A stretch of DNA of 64,000 nucleotides. Origin: JANSWY01 sp965243755 (GTDB lineage: Bacteria > Bacteroidota > Bacteroidia > Cytophagales > Cyclobacteriaceae). This document shows, piece after piece, positions 56,097-64,000 of the stretch. The notes under the pieces are model-generated. The model saw nothing but the letters and a program-made list of their open reading frames with translations. It had not been told where the DNA came from and did no database searches. Position numbers and translations under genes: made by a program. Where the stretch lies: assembly GCA_965243755.1 (NCBI GenBank), contig CBDEVW010000003.1, forward strand, positions 1,116,001 through 1,180,000. The letters are read 5' to 3'. The stretch's first letter is position 1, and each line of letters starts with the position of its first letter.

Positions 56097-56840
56097 ATGT
56101 TAAGATTCTTTAAAAAACTAAGGTCAAACAGTCTTTCAGATGGCCGGGTTAGAAAATACGTGTTATATGTATTGGGTGAATTGCTATTGATTGTTACCGG
56201 TATAGTAATTGCCGTTCAAATCAACAACTGGAACAATGATCGCAAACTGAGGGAAAGTGAAATGCTTTACCTCAACAGAATCAAATCAGATATAGAAGCT
56301 GATCTGGGAAGGTTCAATTTTCTGGATAGCATGACCACCTATAGGCTAACCATTTGTGATAGTGTATTAAACTCGCTCGATAATGCCCATTCTCGTCAGG
56401 ATAAGATCAAACTGATCGATCTTAGTCTTTTACATTTTTACTCCCTCAACCCCCACACCTCCACATATGATGAGATGGTCAATACAGGAAGGCTTTACAG
56501 CACTTCCAATAAAGCACTCAGGGAAAAAATACTGGGTTACTATACCTTCCTTTCCCGAATGAACGATTACTTCGATAATGGCACAGAGCGTGTGAAAAAA
56601 TACATGGATTCGAAGGATATGGCAGATTATTGGCTCATCAAACGAAAATTGAATCACAATCTCCCCATTCAAAAAAACGAATACTCCTGGTTGGATAAAA
56701 AAGATTCGGAAGAGTGGAAAGCATTTAAGATTACCACATACATTTATTACTCAACACTGAAAAAAAACATCTCCCGCCTTTCTGACCTTGATATATCATC
56801 GAAATACCTTTTAAAAGAACTTCAGGAAGAGCTTCAGTAA
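56097..56840 (+). CDS. DUF6090-family membrane-anchored protein
   Basis: The 247 residues open with FFKKLRSNSLSDGRVRKYVL, then a single membrane helix YVLGELLLIVTGIVIAVQINNW, the DUF6090 hallmark, and a helical C-terminal part rich in charged residues that would face the periplasm. The family is common and often multi-copy in Bacteroidota, with unknown function. It stands alone. Confidence 0.9.
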   Translation: MLRFFKKLRSNSLSDGRVRKYVLYVLGELLLIVTGIVIAVQINNWNNDRKLRESEMLYLNRIKSDIEADLGRFNFLDSMTTYRLTICDSVLNSLDNAHSRQDKIKLIDLSLLHFYSLNPHTSTYDEMVNTGRLYSTSNKALREKILGYYTFLSRMNDYFDNGTERVKKYMDSKDMADYWLIKRKLNHNLPIQKNEYSWLDKKDSEEWKAFKITTYIYYSTLKKNISRLSDLDISSKYLLKELQEELQ

Positions 56841-56911
56841 TTTTTTTCTGAAATGATGTAAGTATTTCCAGCGTTTTCCGACCAACTGTTTAAAACAGTG
56901 ATTTTTCTTCT

Positions 56912-57412
56912 ATGGCAGATGAGGCCCAATTCGTGCAAATAATCAAAGAGAATGAAAAGATAATTTTCAAAATTACAACGATTTACGCTGATTCCGCAGA
57001 TGATCAAAAAGACCTGTATCAGGACATTGTAATCCAATTGTGGCGTGCTTATGGTTCATTTCGTGAAGAATCTAAATTGAGTACCTGGCTATATCGGGTT
57101 GCTCTAAACACTGCAATTACCAGGTTAAGAAAAGAAAAAAAATCAGGAACGAAGGTACCCATTGATCAGGTCATACTTAATCACTCCCACTCACCCGACA
57201 TAGAGCAGGAAGAAAAAATAAAGGAATTGTATCGCAGCATCGAAGCACTCAATGAAATGGATAAAGGAGTTGTTCTCCTAATCCTGGAAGAGAAATCATA
57301 TGAAGAGATTGCTGAAATCACCGGGTTAACCATTTCCAATGTAGGAACGAGGTTGAACCGGATCAAGAAAAAGCTGAAAAAACAAATGACAACCTCTAAA
57401 CATACAGTATGA
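56912..57412 (+). CDS. ECF-type RNA polymerase sigma factor
   Basis: The 166 residues have region 2 at about 10-80 (DQKDLYQDIVIQLWRAYGSF then STWLYRVALNTAITRLRKEK) and region 4 at about 100-160 (KSYEEIAEITGLTISNVGTR). It lacks the long tail of the other ECF in the window. It overlaps the following membrane-protein gene by 4 bases, the classic arrangement of a sigma factor with its regulator. Confidence 0.95.
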   Translation: MADEAQFVQIIKENEKIIFKITTIYADSADDQKDLYQDIVIQLWRAYGSFREESKLSTWLYRVALNTAITRLRKEKKSGTKVPIDQVILNHSHSPDIEQEEKIKELYRSIEALNEMDKGVVLLILEEKSYEEIAEITGLTISNVGTRLNRIKKKLKKQMTTSKHTV

Positions 57413-58017
57413 TGGACCTTGATGAAATGAAATCTACCTGGAGGGACCTTAACGACGGAATGAAAGCAGGACCAGGACTTGATGAAGCTGAAATTCTGAA
57501 GATCATAAAGAAAAAATCAGTATCAGGATTGCACAGGATCATTTATGCAGAAGCTGCTGGAGCCGTGATCACGCTGGTGGCATCAGTTTACCTGTTGATG
57601 AATTTCCATCGTTTAAACAACTGGCTTGATCTTATGGCGGGGACTGGTTCTGTGGTTATATTCCTTATTGCTGCTGTTTTAGGCCTCTTTCTGTTTGCCA
57701 AGGGAAAAGCCATCGACATCATCAATGACACCAATGAATCGATCATTGCCAAATTCAGCGAATTCAAGCGGATTTTACGATTATACAAAAAGGTGTCCAT
57801 TTATCTATATGTGATCATGCCATTATTCATCATTCCGCTTTTCTCGGTGCTGTTTCTCAATAAAAGTCTTCTTTATCATCTCACTGAGTTTGGAGAAAGC
57901 ATCATTGCCGCCGCTATTGTGTTGCCCTTAGTCTGGATGGGAATCCTCTGGCTGTATAAGAGAAACCTTAAACATATTGGACAATTGGTGAGAAAACTTA
58001 AAAACCAAGATCAATGA
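57409..58017 (+). CDS. Four-helix membrane protein, putative anti-sigma factor
   Basis: The 202 residues begin with a soluble stretch (1-45, MDLDEMKSTWRDLNDGMKAG) followed by four membrane helices in two pairs (about 46-66, 76-100, 128-155, 160-180). The cytoplasmic N-terminus followed by membrane helices suits a membrane-bound anti-sigma factor, but the usual zinc-binding H-x3-C-x2-C motif is absent. The assignment rests on overlap with the sigma gene (4 bases) and topology. It overlaps the next gene by 4 bases. Confidence 0.6.
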   Translation: MMDLDEMKSTWRDLNDGMKAGPGLDEAEILKIIKKKSVSGLHRIIYAEAAGAVITLVASVYLLMNFHRLNNWLDLMAGTGSVVIFLIAAVLGLFLFAKGKAIDIINDTNESIIAKFSEFKRILRLYKKVSIYLYVIMPLFIIPLFSVLFLNKSLLYHLTEFGESIIAAAIVLPLVWMGILWLYKRNLKHIGQLVRKLKNQDQ

Positions 58018-58496
58018 AACAGATTAAATGGAGTAAGAAGCTGTTCAGGTGTACCATTGAGCTCATTAGCAATGGTATAAAAGTAGGCCAGTTGAAAGAC
58101 AATGAATTCACAAATTCAGCAGTAGGCTATTTGAACGAGAAACAATATGCCTTTAAAATGAACTGGTGGGGTCATCACACCAAGATCATTGACCTTTCAA
58201 AAGGAGAGCGGGTTGGCCACATCAAATTCGGTTGGTGGTTGCCCAATGCTACCATTGATTATGACGGGCTTACCGCACAATGGAAATTCTCTAATATCCT
58301 GGAAAAAAAATGGCAAGTCTCTGGCAAAGAAGGTACAAAACTGAAGTCCACTGGCTGGCAGGGATCGGGAGCGGTTGAAATTTTATATCCCAATGAATTG
58401 CTCGTCCTATCCGGCATTTATATTTCAAATTATTATTGGAAAATGGCTGGTGTATACGCAGCGATCATGCTGCCTCTCTTCCTGCTTATACTCTAA
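58014..58496 (+). CDS. Hypothetical protein with C-terminal membrane helix
   Basis: The 160 residues have a beta-rich soluble part (KQYAFKMNWWGHHTKIIDL, GHIKFGWWLPNATIDY, aromatic repeats) and a hydrophobic C-terminal helix (AGVYAAIMLPLFLLIL). I do not recognise a family. It overlaps the putative anti-sigma gene by 4 bases, so it belongs to the sigma operon and may be its effector or sensor. Confidence 0.65.
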   Translation: MKQIKWSKKLFRCTIELISNGIKVGQLKDNEFTNSAVGYLNEKQYAFKMNWWGHHTKIIDLSKGERVGHIKFGWWLPNATIDYDGLTAQWKFSNILEKKWQVSGKEGTKLKSTGWQGSGAVEILYPNELLVLSGIYISNYYWKMAGVYAAIMLPLFLLIL

Positions 58497-58509
58497 CTTT
58501 CAGTTAAAA

Positions 58510-58550
58510 AAAGATATGCTGGTCACCAATATCTTTCGCTGGTGACCAGC
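58510..58550 (-). terminator. Terminator after the ABC permease gene, with overlapping alternative hairpins
   Basis: On the minus strand AAAGATAT/ATATCTTT is followed by a T-run (terminator hairpin, 58536-58510). A second 10-bp stem GCTGGTCACC/GGTGACCAGC (58550-58541 with 58527-58518) uses the loop of the first, so only one can form at a time. Confidence 0.7.
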
Positions 58551-58556
58551 TGCCAT

Positions 58557-61232
58557 TTATTCTGTTCTTAAAGATTCTACAGGATTTATCCTGGTGAGTC
58601 GGCTGGTGTGAAGGGCCACCACAAGCAAAGCAATACATAAGGCCAAAACTGCGCTGATCACAAATTCAACCATTCCTATCTCCACCCGGTAAGCAAAGTC
58701 AGATAACCACATATTCATTTGCCACCAGGTAATAGGAATTGAAATTACTACTCCCAGTGCCATCTGAACAATAAAATTTGTTGACAGCAGTTTGAAGATA
58801 GCTCCGGTTCCAGCCCCCATTACTTTCCTGATGCCAATCTCCTTGGTACGGCTGTTGATAACTATTAAGGACAAGCCAAACAAGCCGATGGAAGAGATTG
58901 CAACGGCAAGTATGGTAGCAACAATCACCAATTTATTCATCCTTGCCTCATTCTCATACAGGAGTTTCATTCGTTCGTCAATGAAGCTAAAGTTCAATTC
59001 TTCATTTGGAAAAGTGGCGTCCCATGCTTCTGTCAGCAGATTTCGCACATTAATTAACTGACTACCGGAATATTTAAAAGTGAGTTTTGGAATTGGCGAA
59101 TCTCCAAAATTGGTGTCTGATATACCTTTTGCAACCGGCATTGGGTTTTGTGCAATGACTAAAGGTTCTATTTGATTGTGTAATGAGGAAAAATTAAAGT
59201 CTTCTGTAACCCCAATTATTCTATGATCTCCAAAATCATTGCCGGGTAGCTTTTGCTGCAAGGTATTTTCCTGCAATCCGAAATATTTAACCGCCGTTTC
59301 ATTTAGGATGATCGATTGATTTTGATCCGCTGTGTTATCTGGTTCAAATTTCCTACCCTCTTTCATTCGAATGTTGAAAGTATCGAAATACCATGGGTCA
59401 ACGATCAGCATACGGAATTGTCTGAAAGTACCTTCGTGATCTGTATAAGCAAATTGTGCCCATCCATTAGTCCCAAATACGTGTGAGCCCATTCCAATAG
59501 CTGATATCTCCGGATACTGGTTTAGTTTCGACCTCAAAATCTCTCCCTTTTTGAAGGTGCTGTTGATTCTGTCAAGAAACCCCCTTGTTTGTGGGTCAGG
59601 AAACAAGTTTACACTTACAGTCGCCTCGTAATCAAAGCCAAGGTCTTTGGATTGCATGTACTGGAACTGGGACCTCATAATAAGTGTACTGGTGAGTAAA
59701 ATTGCGGTTACCAAAAACTGAAAGACAACCACTCCCCTTCTTGTTACATGTTTGCCTTTTCCTAATGTTGTCCCCTTTAAAATATTAGTAATGCGGTAGC
59801 CCGAAAGGATCATTGCCGGATAAATGCCTGCAAAGAAACCAATCAGCAATGCCAATCCGGAATATAAAGCGAGGTGCCACCATTCAAATGTGAAAATCAC
59901 ATCAGCGCCGGTAAGCTCATTAAATACTGGGAAAAGGAAATAAGATAAGACTACTCCCAATATCATTGCCAGAAAGGCCACAATAACACTTTCTGTCAGG
60001 TACAGACCGATCAGGCTTCTCCTCCACGCGCCCAGTACTTTTCTGATGCCCACCTCTTTTCCACGCTGAATGGATTGTCCAATGGACAGGGTGGTATAAT
60101 TAACACCTGCAATCACCAATACCAACAAACCGATGATACCTAAAATATAAACGTAATCAGGATTGCCGACTGGGGCAATTCCAGGAGGTATAGTCGTGTC
60201 AAGGTGTATGGCAGTCAAGGGCTGAAATCCAATATTATACTGACCCCTATCGACCTCCTCCGAAAGAAATTGCATTACAACATCCTGAGTCTTGGCTTCC
60301 ACAGAGGATATGTATGTGTTTTCTTTGAGTATAATGTATGTTTCTGGAGTCACATTGAACCATGCATTTCTTAATCGTTCACTTATGATCCATTGGTTGT
60401 TTTCATTAGATATCGCCATATCAAATCGAATACTTGATTCCTTTTTGATATCTTTCATGACCGCAGAAACCACAAAGTCTTTCATCTCACCCCGGATCTC
60501 AATCGTGATGGTTTCACCCAATGGATCATTGTCTCCAAAATATTTTTCCGCATAGGACTCTGAAATGACAATATCTGTTAACCTGCCAAGTGGCTGTTGA
60601 AGGTTTCCTTCCATGAGTTCAAAATCAAATACCTCGAAAATTTCAGGGCTGACTATATAAACTGGTTCATTTAATCGGTTTTCACCTCGCCCTACCAGGA
60701 ACTGACCCTGATTGACCTGGACGGCATGCTGAACCTCTGGAAAGTTATCTTCGAGGGTTGTTTCAAATATCCATGGGGTCACTGAATTGAAAAATACTTT
60801 ATCATTCCCATAGTCTTCCTTCAGCCAGACCCGGTATATCCTGTCTTTTTTAGCATGGAATTGATCATAACTCAGCTCCTGCCTGGCATAGGTTCCCATC
60901 AGCAAGAAACAGGTTACACCAATGGCCAGGCCCACTAAATTTAAAATACTATTGACTCGCTGGTGCCACAAGACACGAAATGCGATTTTGAAATTATTGA
61001 GTAATATGTCCATGATTTGAGTTTTTGGTATTCGTTTTTTTGACAAAGCCGATAGTCTGAATGATCGAAACACCAGCCAGATATACAACCACCTGGCTTT
61101 TTTTACATGTCCCTCTCTGCACTGGTACTCGAAAATTTCATAGAGATCACCCTGTAAATCTTCCAGTAGTTCAGGTGCACAGTACCATTCCAGGAACCTA
61201 TCTGCCCATGCCGGTGGTCTGTTGTTGTTCAT
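58557..61232 (-). CDS. ABC transporter permease with N-terminal prefix domain (MacB/FtsX type)
   Basis: The 891 residues start with a prefix domain (about 1-80, PPAWADRFLEWYCAPELLEDL then KARWLYIWLVFRSF), then FtsX-like architecture: one helix (about 92-112), a MacB-type periplasmic domain, three helices in the middle (about 365-500), a second periplasmic domain, and three final helices (about 770-880). The prefix type is common in Bacteroidota and always goes with a PadR gene. No ATPase is coded nearby. It is translationally coupled to PadR (4-base overlap). Confidence 0.9.
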   Translation of the reverse strand: MNNNRPPAWADRFLEWYCAPELLEDLQGDLYEIFEYQCREGHVKKARWLYIWLVFRSFRLSALSKKRIPKTQIMDILLNNFKIAFRVLWHQRVNSILNLVGLAIGVTCFLLMGTYARQELSYDQFHAKKDRIYRVWLKEDYGNDKVFFNSVTPWIFETTLEDNFPEVQHAVQVNQGQFLVGRGENRLNEPVYIVSPEIFEVFDFELMEGNLQQPLGRLTDIVISESYAEKYFGDNDPLGETITIEIRGEMKDFVVSAVMKDIKKESSIRFDMAISNENNQWIISERLRNAWFNVTPETYIILKENTYISSVEAKTQDVVMQFLSEEVDRGQYNIGFQPLTAIHLDTTIPPGIAPVGNPDYVYILGIIGLLVLVIAGVNYTTLSIGQSIQRGKEVGIRKVLGAWRRSLIGLYLTESVIVAFLAMILGVVLSYFLFPVFNELTGADVIFTFEWWHLALYSGLALLIGFFAGIYPAMILSGYRITNILKGTTLGKGKHVTRRGVVVFQFLVTAILLTSTLIMRSQFQYMQSKDLGFDYEATVSVNLFPDPQTRGFLDRINSTFKKGEILRSKLNQYPEISAIGMGSHVFGTNGWAQFAYTDHEGTFRQFRMLIVDPWYFDTFNIRMKEGRKFEPDNTADQNQSIILNETAVKYFGLQENTLQQKLPGNDFGDHRIIGVTEDFNFSSLHNQIEPLVIAQNPMPVAKGISDTNFGDSPIPKLTFKYSGSQLINVRNLLTEAWDATFPNEELNFSFIDERMKLLYENEARMNKLVIVATILAVAISSIGLFGLSLIVINSRTKEIGIRKVMGAGTGAIFKLLSTNFIVQMALGVVISIPITWWQMNMWLSDFAYRVEIGMVEFVISAVLALCIALLVVALHTSRLTRINPVESLRTE

Positions 61233-61561
61233 TGAGTAATGAAATTCAATTTTGGAATTTTCTGATATAGCTCCATTTTGAAAGCCATGATATTATCAAG
61301 GATGGCGATACCACTGTTGGTCAAGGTAAAAAAACGTTTCCTCCTCCCTCCTCTTTCATTGGTCGCTCCTCCCATTTCGGATTTTACCATTCCTTTTTTC
61401 TCAAGCCTTCTTAGTACAGAGTGAATTGCCGTTACATCAGGACTTCTGCTGGTGTTCTTCCTGATCTCATTCAAGATCGTTACAGCATATGCTGACTCAC
61501 CCAGAGCACCTACCGTAAGCAGTACCAGTTCTTCCAATTCACCAATGTGTTCACCTTTCAT
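61229..61561 (-). CDS. PadR-family regulator of the adjacent permease
   Basis: The 110 residues have the PadR winged helix (ELEELVLLTVGALGESAYAV, AIHSVLRRLEKKGMVKSEMG, ERGGRRKRFFTLTNSG). It stops 4 bases inside the permease start, so it is the first gene of the pair. An inverted repeat around its -7 box fits auto-repression. It resembles the orphan PadR at 5510-5848. Confidence 0.92.
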   Translation of the reverse strand: MKGEHIGELEELVLLTVGALGESAYAVTILNEIRKNTSRSPDVTAIHSVLRRLEKKGMVKSEMGGATNERGGRRKRFFTLTNSGIAILDNIMAFKMELYQKIPKLNFITQ

Positions 61562-61579
61562 AATTCAAGAAATAGATTT

Positions 61580-61625
61580 ATTGTACAAATATACATAAAA
61601 TACATTAGTTGTGTTTATGTACAAT
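61580..61625 (-). promoter_or_regulatory. PadR promoter/operator candidate
   Basis: ATTGTACA (61580-61587) and TGTACAAT (61618-61625) form an inverted repeat, and the first arm overlaps an exact -7 box TATATTTG on the minus strand (61586-61593), 25 bases before the PadR ATG. Placement suits auto-repression. Confidence 0.5.
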
Positions 61626-61726
61626 TAATGAAGCTATCTAAACCTGGAAGGGACTAGTGTTTGACTGAACAATTATGAATTGATAGTAAATTTCTATAAT
61701 TGCGGTAATAAACAATTTTCAAAGCC

Positions 61727-62155
61727 TTGAACGTAATACTCAAAACCTTTAAATACCTGGCCTTTTTAAACATTCCTTTTATCCTGGCCGCATTTTACTT
61801 CGGTTACAAACCGCTCATCTTTGGGTTTGAAAGTATTGAACAGATCATTGAGGAAATTTCTGTTGCACTCATTCTATTTGGATTTGGAATGACCTTCACC
61901 TCTTTGCGGGATGTTAAGAAAATTGATAAAATGGGTCGGTTTATTATCGAGCGCCCCAAAATATTTAAATGGTTTGTGGGGCTCACAATGACAGTTGGAA
62001 TTGCCAGTCTGGGGTTTGGACTAGGAGTAATGTTTATAGGACCAGAAAACAGGTTTACCCTGGGAATTGGGATTACTTCCTTTGGTTTGGGCTATTTAGC
62101 AATGATCAAGTCGCTCATCGATCAGGCGATGGACCTTACCAATCATTATGATTAA
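61727..62155 (+). CDS. Small four-helix membrane protein
   Basis: The frame opens at TTG with no ATG until codon 55, so the TTG is taken; 142 residues. Four hydrophobic helices (about 10-30, 43-60, 80-103, 110-128) are separated by short basic loops such as LRDVKKIDKMGRFIIERPK. No family is recognised. The next gene is on the other strand with a 16-base gap. Confidence 0.6.
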   Translation: MNVILKTFKYLAFLNIPFILAAFYFGYKPLIFGFESIEQIIEEISVALILFGFGMTFTSLRDVKKIDKMGRFIIERPKIFKWFVGLTMTVGIASLGFGLGVMFIGPENRFTLGIGITSFGLGYLAMIKSLIDQAMDLTNHYD

Positions 62156-62171
62156 ACCTGACCAAATGAGA

Positions 62172-62450
62172 TCATAATGCTATGCCCAGGGCGGCAAACA
62201 TCTTCTTCATTTCCTGATCTGAAATTCCTACAGAGTAGAAATGCAGGCATCCTTCATCCAAAGTTCGCTCATGAACATTGAGCACTTTGTCACTAAATGG
62301 TTTGTATATTACCTGATAAAGGGTGCCATCCAGGCGATATAATTCAAATTGCTGCGTTTCATACCAGCGCTGAGCCACCAGTCGGCCTTCCGAGAAGATC
62401 ATTCTTAGCCGGTCTTCTACAGACAGTTGATTAAACATGACTTTCTTCAT
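62172..62450 (-). CDS. Small hypothetical protein
   Basis: The 92 residues have no membrane helix, signal or known motif. Features are MFNQLSVEDRLRMIFSEGR at the N-terminus, a beta-rich middle (FELYRLDGTLYQVIYKPF) and a C-terminal helix. Function unknown. It converges with the small membrane protein at 61727. Confidence 0.6.
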   Translation of the reverse strand: MKKVMFNQLSVEDRLRMIFSEGRLVAQRWYETQQFELYRLDGTLYQVIYKPFSDKVLNVHERTLDEGCLHFYSVGISDQEMKKMFAALGIAL

Positions 62451-62584
62451 ACAATATTTCCCTAGCTAGTTTAGCCTTAAAGTTAAATAAGAGTTGATAA
62501 TAATTTGTGTTTGCGTAAGTACATTATACTCAAAATTGGGGAATATTGTTTCGGGTTGACCATGAGCTAAATTAAAACATTTCG

Positions 62585-64000
62585 TTATTCCTTACCAGCC
62601 ATCTCCTCGAAAAAGAAACCAATCAATTTTATGTAGTCCATAGTAGTGATAATACCCACGAGTTTCTGATCAACTACTACCGGCAGACTTCCAATTTCAT
62701 TGTCTTTCATGATTTGATAAGCCTCAGTGGTTGGTGATTCTGGTGTTACAGTGATTACATCAGTTTTCATTACCTGCACTACTGTCATTTTTTGAAAATC
62801 AATCCCTTCTGTTAACAATTGATCAGAGGTTAATATTCCACATAGTTGACCATGGTTATCTTCAACGGGTAAATGATGAACCTTGCTCCAAATCATCATG
62901 TGTCTGGCCAACTGCAACAGATCATCGCAATGGATGGTGATTAAGTCTCTTGACATCACTTGTTCAACATATTGATACCTGTTTTTCCATCCTCCAGCTT
63001 CCTGATGATTTGAATTCGTCCAACAATGGACCGGTTGACCAAGTTTCTGCCTTTTGTATATTCCTTCGGTCAATGAAACCAGTGCCTCATCGGTTTTCCC
63101 TGATTTTTTCATATCATTAAAAGATTCAACCATCCATTGCGCACCGGTTCTTCCGCTTTTCACACGATCCTCAATGATTCCCAGGTACTTTTCAATATCG
63201 CTCTTATTGATTTGAGCTTTCATAAGACCGTTTCTAGCGATAGGTAATAGTTCATTGATTATTAAATCTTTGGCAGTATACAACTCATTATTCACCCATC
63301 TAAGTTGACATTCCAAACCATTTTTTGCGGCAGTCATAAAATTATTTTTTGCCTGATCGAATTCCATCAACTGATCTATGTTGAAGTATTTTTCAGGCTG
63401 TCCGTGCATTAAGCCCACCCAAAAGGCGGCATTCGCAACTTCATCAATAATAGTGGGACCTGCAGGAATGTATCGATTTTCAATTCGTAAATGAGGTTTT
63501 CCATTGGTTACCCCATAGCACATTCTGTTCCATCGATAAACTGTTCCATTTTGCACGGATAGCGCTCTCAGTTTCGGCACTACACCTTTTTCAAGAGATT
63601 GCATACTATCTTCTTCTATTGGGACCGGTAGCAATATTTTATAGCGCCCCGCAACCTCCCGATAAAGATCAAGGACTGATCCCTTTTCCCAATCGTACCC
63701 AAAAGACACCCTGGATCTTTCCTTTCTCATTGGATGATGCAGTTTTCTCGTGTCTGTGGATTGATGAAATAAGGCAATACGAGTTTCCCGCCACAAACGC
63801 TTTCCCATAAAAATTGGGGAATTACAAGATGCCGCCAGAACTGGTCCAGCGATGGCATGGGCCCAATTAAAAGCCTGAATCGCTAGGGATAACTCCACCT
63901 GATAGTGCACTTGAAAACTAGTATTACAAGATTCAAACAGCACATTGTCATGACTGGCTACCAATTCATCCAGGCCATTAATATGAAACTTGAAATCATT
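62585..64000 (-). CDS. Glutamate-cysteine-ligase-like protein with C-terminal CBS pair, 5' end cut
   Basis: The frame is open to the right edge, so the start lies outside the window; at least 471 residues are visible. The N-terminal part matches the GCS2-like fold (HINGLDEL at the edge, LFESCNTSFQVHYQV, PIFMGKRLWRETRIALFHQS, HLRIENRYIPAGPTIIDE). The C-terminal 130 residues are two CBS motifs (VMSRDLITIHCDDLLQLA and VMKTDVITVTPESPTTEA). CBS pairs bind adenine nucleotides and would regulate the ligase-like domain. The architecture is known from Bacteroidota, function unproven. Confidence 0.85.
   Translation of the reverse strand, partial: NDFKFHINGLDELVASHDNVLFESCNTSFQVHYQVELSLAIQAFNWAHAIAGPVLAASCNSPIFMGKRLWRETRIALFHQSTDTRKLHHPMRKERSRVSFGYDWEKGSVLDLYREVAGRYKILLPVPIEEDSMQSLEKGVVPKLRALSVQNGTVYRWNRMCYGVTNGKPHLRIENRYIPAGPTIIDEVANAAFWVGLMHGQPEKYFNIDQLMEFDQAKNNFMTAAKNGLECQLRWVNNELYTAKDLIINELLPIARNGLMKAQINKSDIEKYLGIIEDRVKSGRTGAQWMVESFNDMKKSGKTDEALVSLTEGIYKRQKLGQPVHCWTNSNHQEAGGWKNRYQYVEQVMSRDLITIHCDDLLQLARHMMIWSKVHHLPVEDNHGQLCGILTSDQLLTEGIDFQKMTVVQVMKTDVITVTPESPTTEAYQIMKDNEIGSLPVVVDQKLVGIITTMDYIKLIGFFFEEMAGKE

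Noticed and set aside
1..64000. tRNA genes, CRISPR array, IS elements or prophage
   Set aside because: No cloverleaf-like segment, regular spaced repeat, transposase or phage gene was seen; tools such as tRNAscan-SE would be decisive.

Overview
The window reads as chromosome of an AT-rich member of the Bacteroidota, most likely a marine-type Cytophagales. The signs are a secreted nuclease with a C-terminal type IX secretion (T9SS) sorting domain, PorV-like and helix-hairpin-helix outer-membrane barrels, IPExxxVDY and DUF6090 proteins, a PadR plus prefix-permease pair, -7 promoter boxes of the TAnnTTTG type, few Shine-Dalgarno sites, and the acpP-fabF-rnc order beside pyk. I saw no rRNA, tRNA, CRISPR array, insertion sequence or prophage, so this is mostly core genome with one surface-glycan island.

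Layout. 1-5.4 kb: an EamA transporter (cut by the left edge), an LptF/LptG permease and tgt on the minus strand, divergent from a glycosyltransferase, an ECF sigma factor and rsmG. 5.5-12 kb: a PadR regulator, a lipoprotein with a Ppx/GppA-type fold, and biotin synthesis genes bioF-bioD-bioA and bioB separated by an opposing LpxR-like lipid A deacylase gene. 12-15.2 kb: sppA, folK and a TauE/SafE exporter. 15.3-25.6 kb: surface-glycan genes (YfhO-like membrane protein, two GT4 glycosyltransferases, methyltransferase, flippase, sulfotransferase, a fused WbpD-WbpE-like enzyme and a frameshifted WbpB-like dehydrogenase). 25.7-40 kb: pfkA, miaA, a large hybrid histidine kinase with a response regulator, an MBL-fold hydrolase, an NFACT/RqcH-like protein, pyk, an IPExxxVDY protein, acpP, fabF, rnc and nadE. 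40-53 kb: yidD, outer-membrane and secreted proteins, a pirin, the T9SS nuclease and a quinone oxidoreductase. 53-64 kb: DUF805, GNAT, a YHYH-MORN-SCO1 lipoprotein operon, DUF6090, an ECF sigma operon, a PadR/ABC-permease pair and a glutamate-cysteine-ligase-like CBS protein cut by the right edge.

How the genes work together. Envelope assembly is the common theme: LPS transport and lipid A trimming, glycan precursor synthesis and flipping, Omp85-type and PorV-like barrels, T9SS secretion and SppA. Three tight operons with 1-17 bp overlaps stand out: bioF-bioD-bioA, YHYH-MORN-SCO1, and sigma/membrane protein/third protein at 56.9-58.5 kb. Six convergent gene pairs overlap at their stop codons.

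A caution on sequence quality. At least five reading-frame breaks fall between 23.5 and 36.9 kb: one in the WbpB-like gene, two in the histidine kinase and two in fabF, with a possible sixth at the rnc start. Three are in short homopolymers and fabF is normally essential, so indel errors in the assembly are the simplest explanation. The most novel-looking items are the exported Ppx-like lipoprotein, the WbpD-WbpE fusion, the helix-hairpin-helix barrel, and a compositionally distinct, hairpin-rich block at 52.88-53.03 kb. I did not find a clear new multi-gene system.
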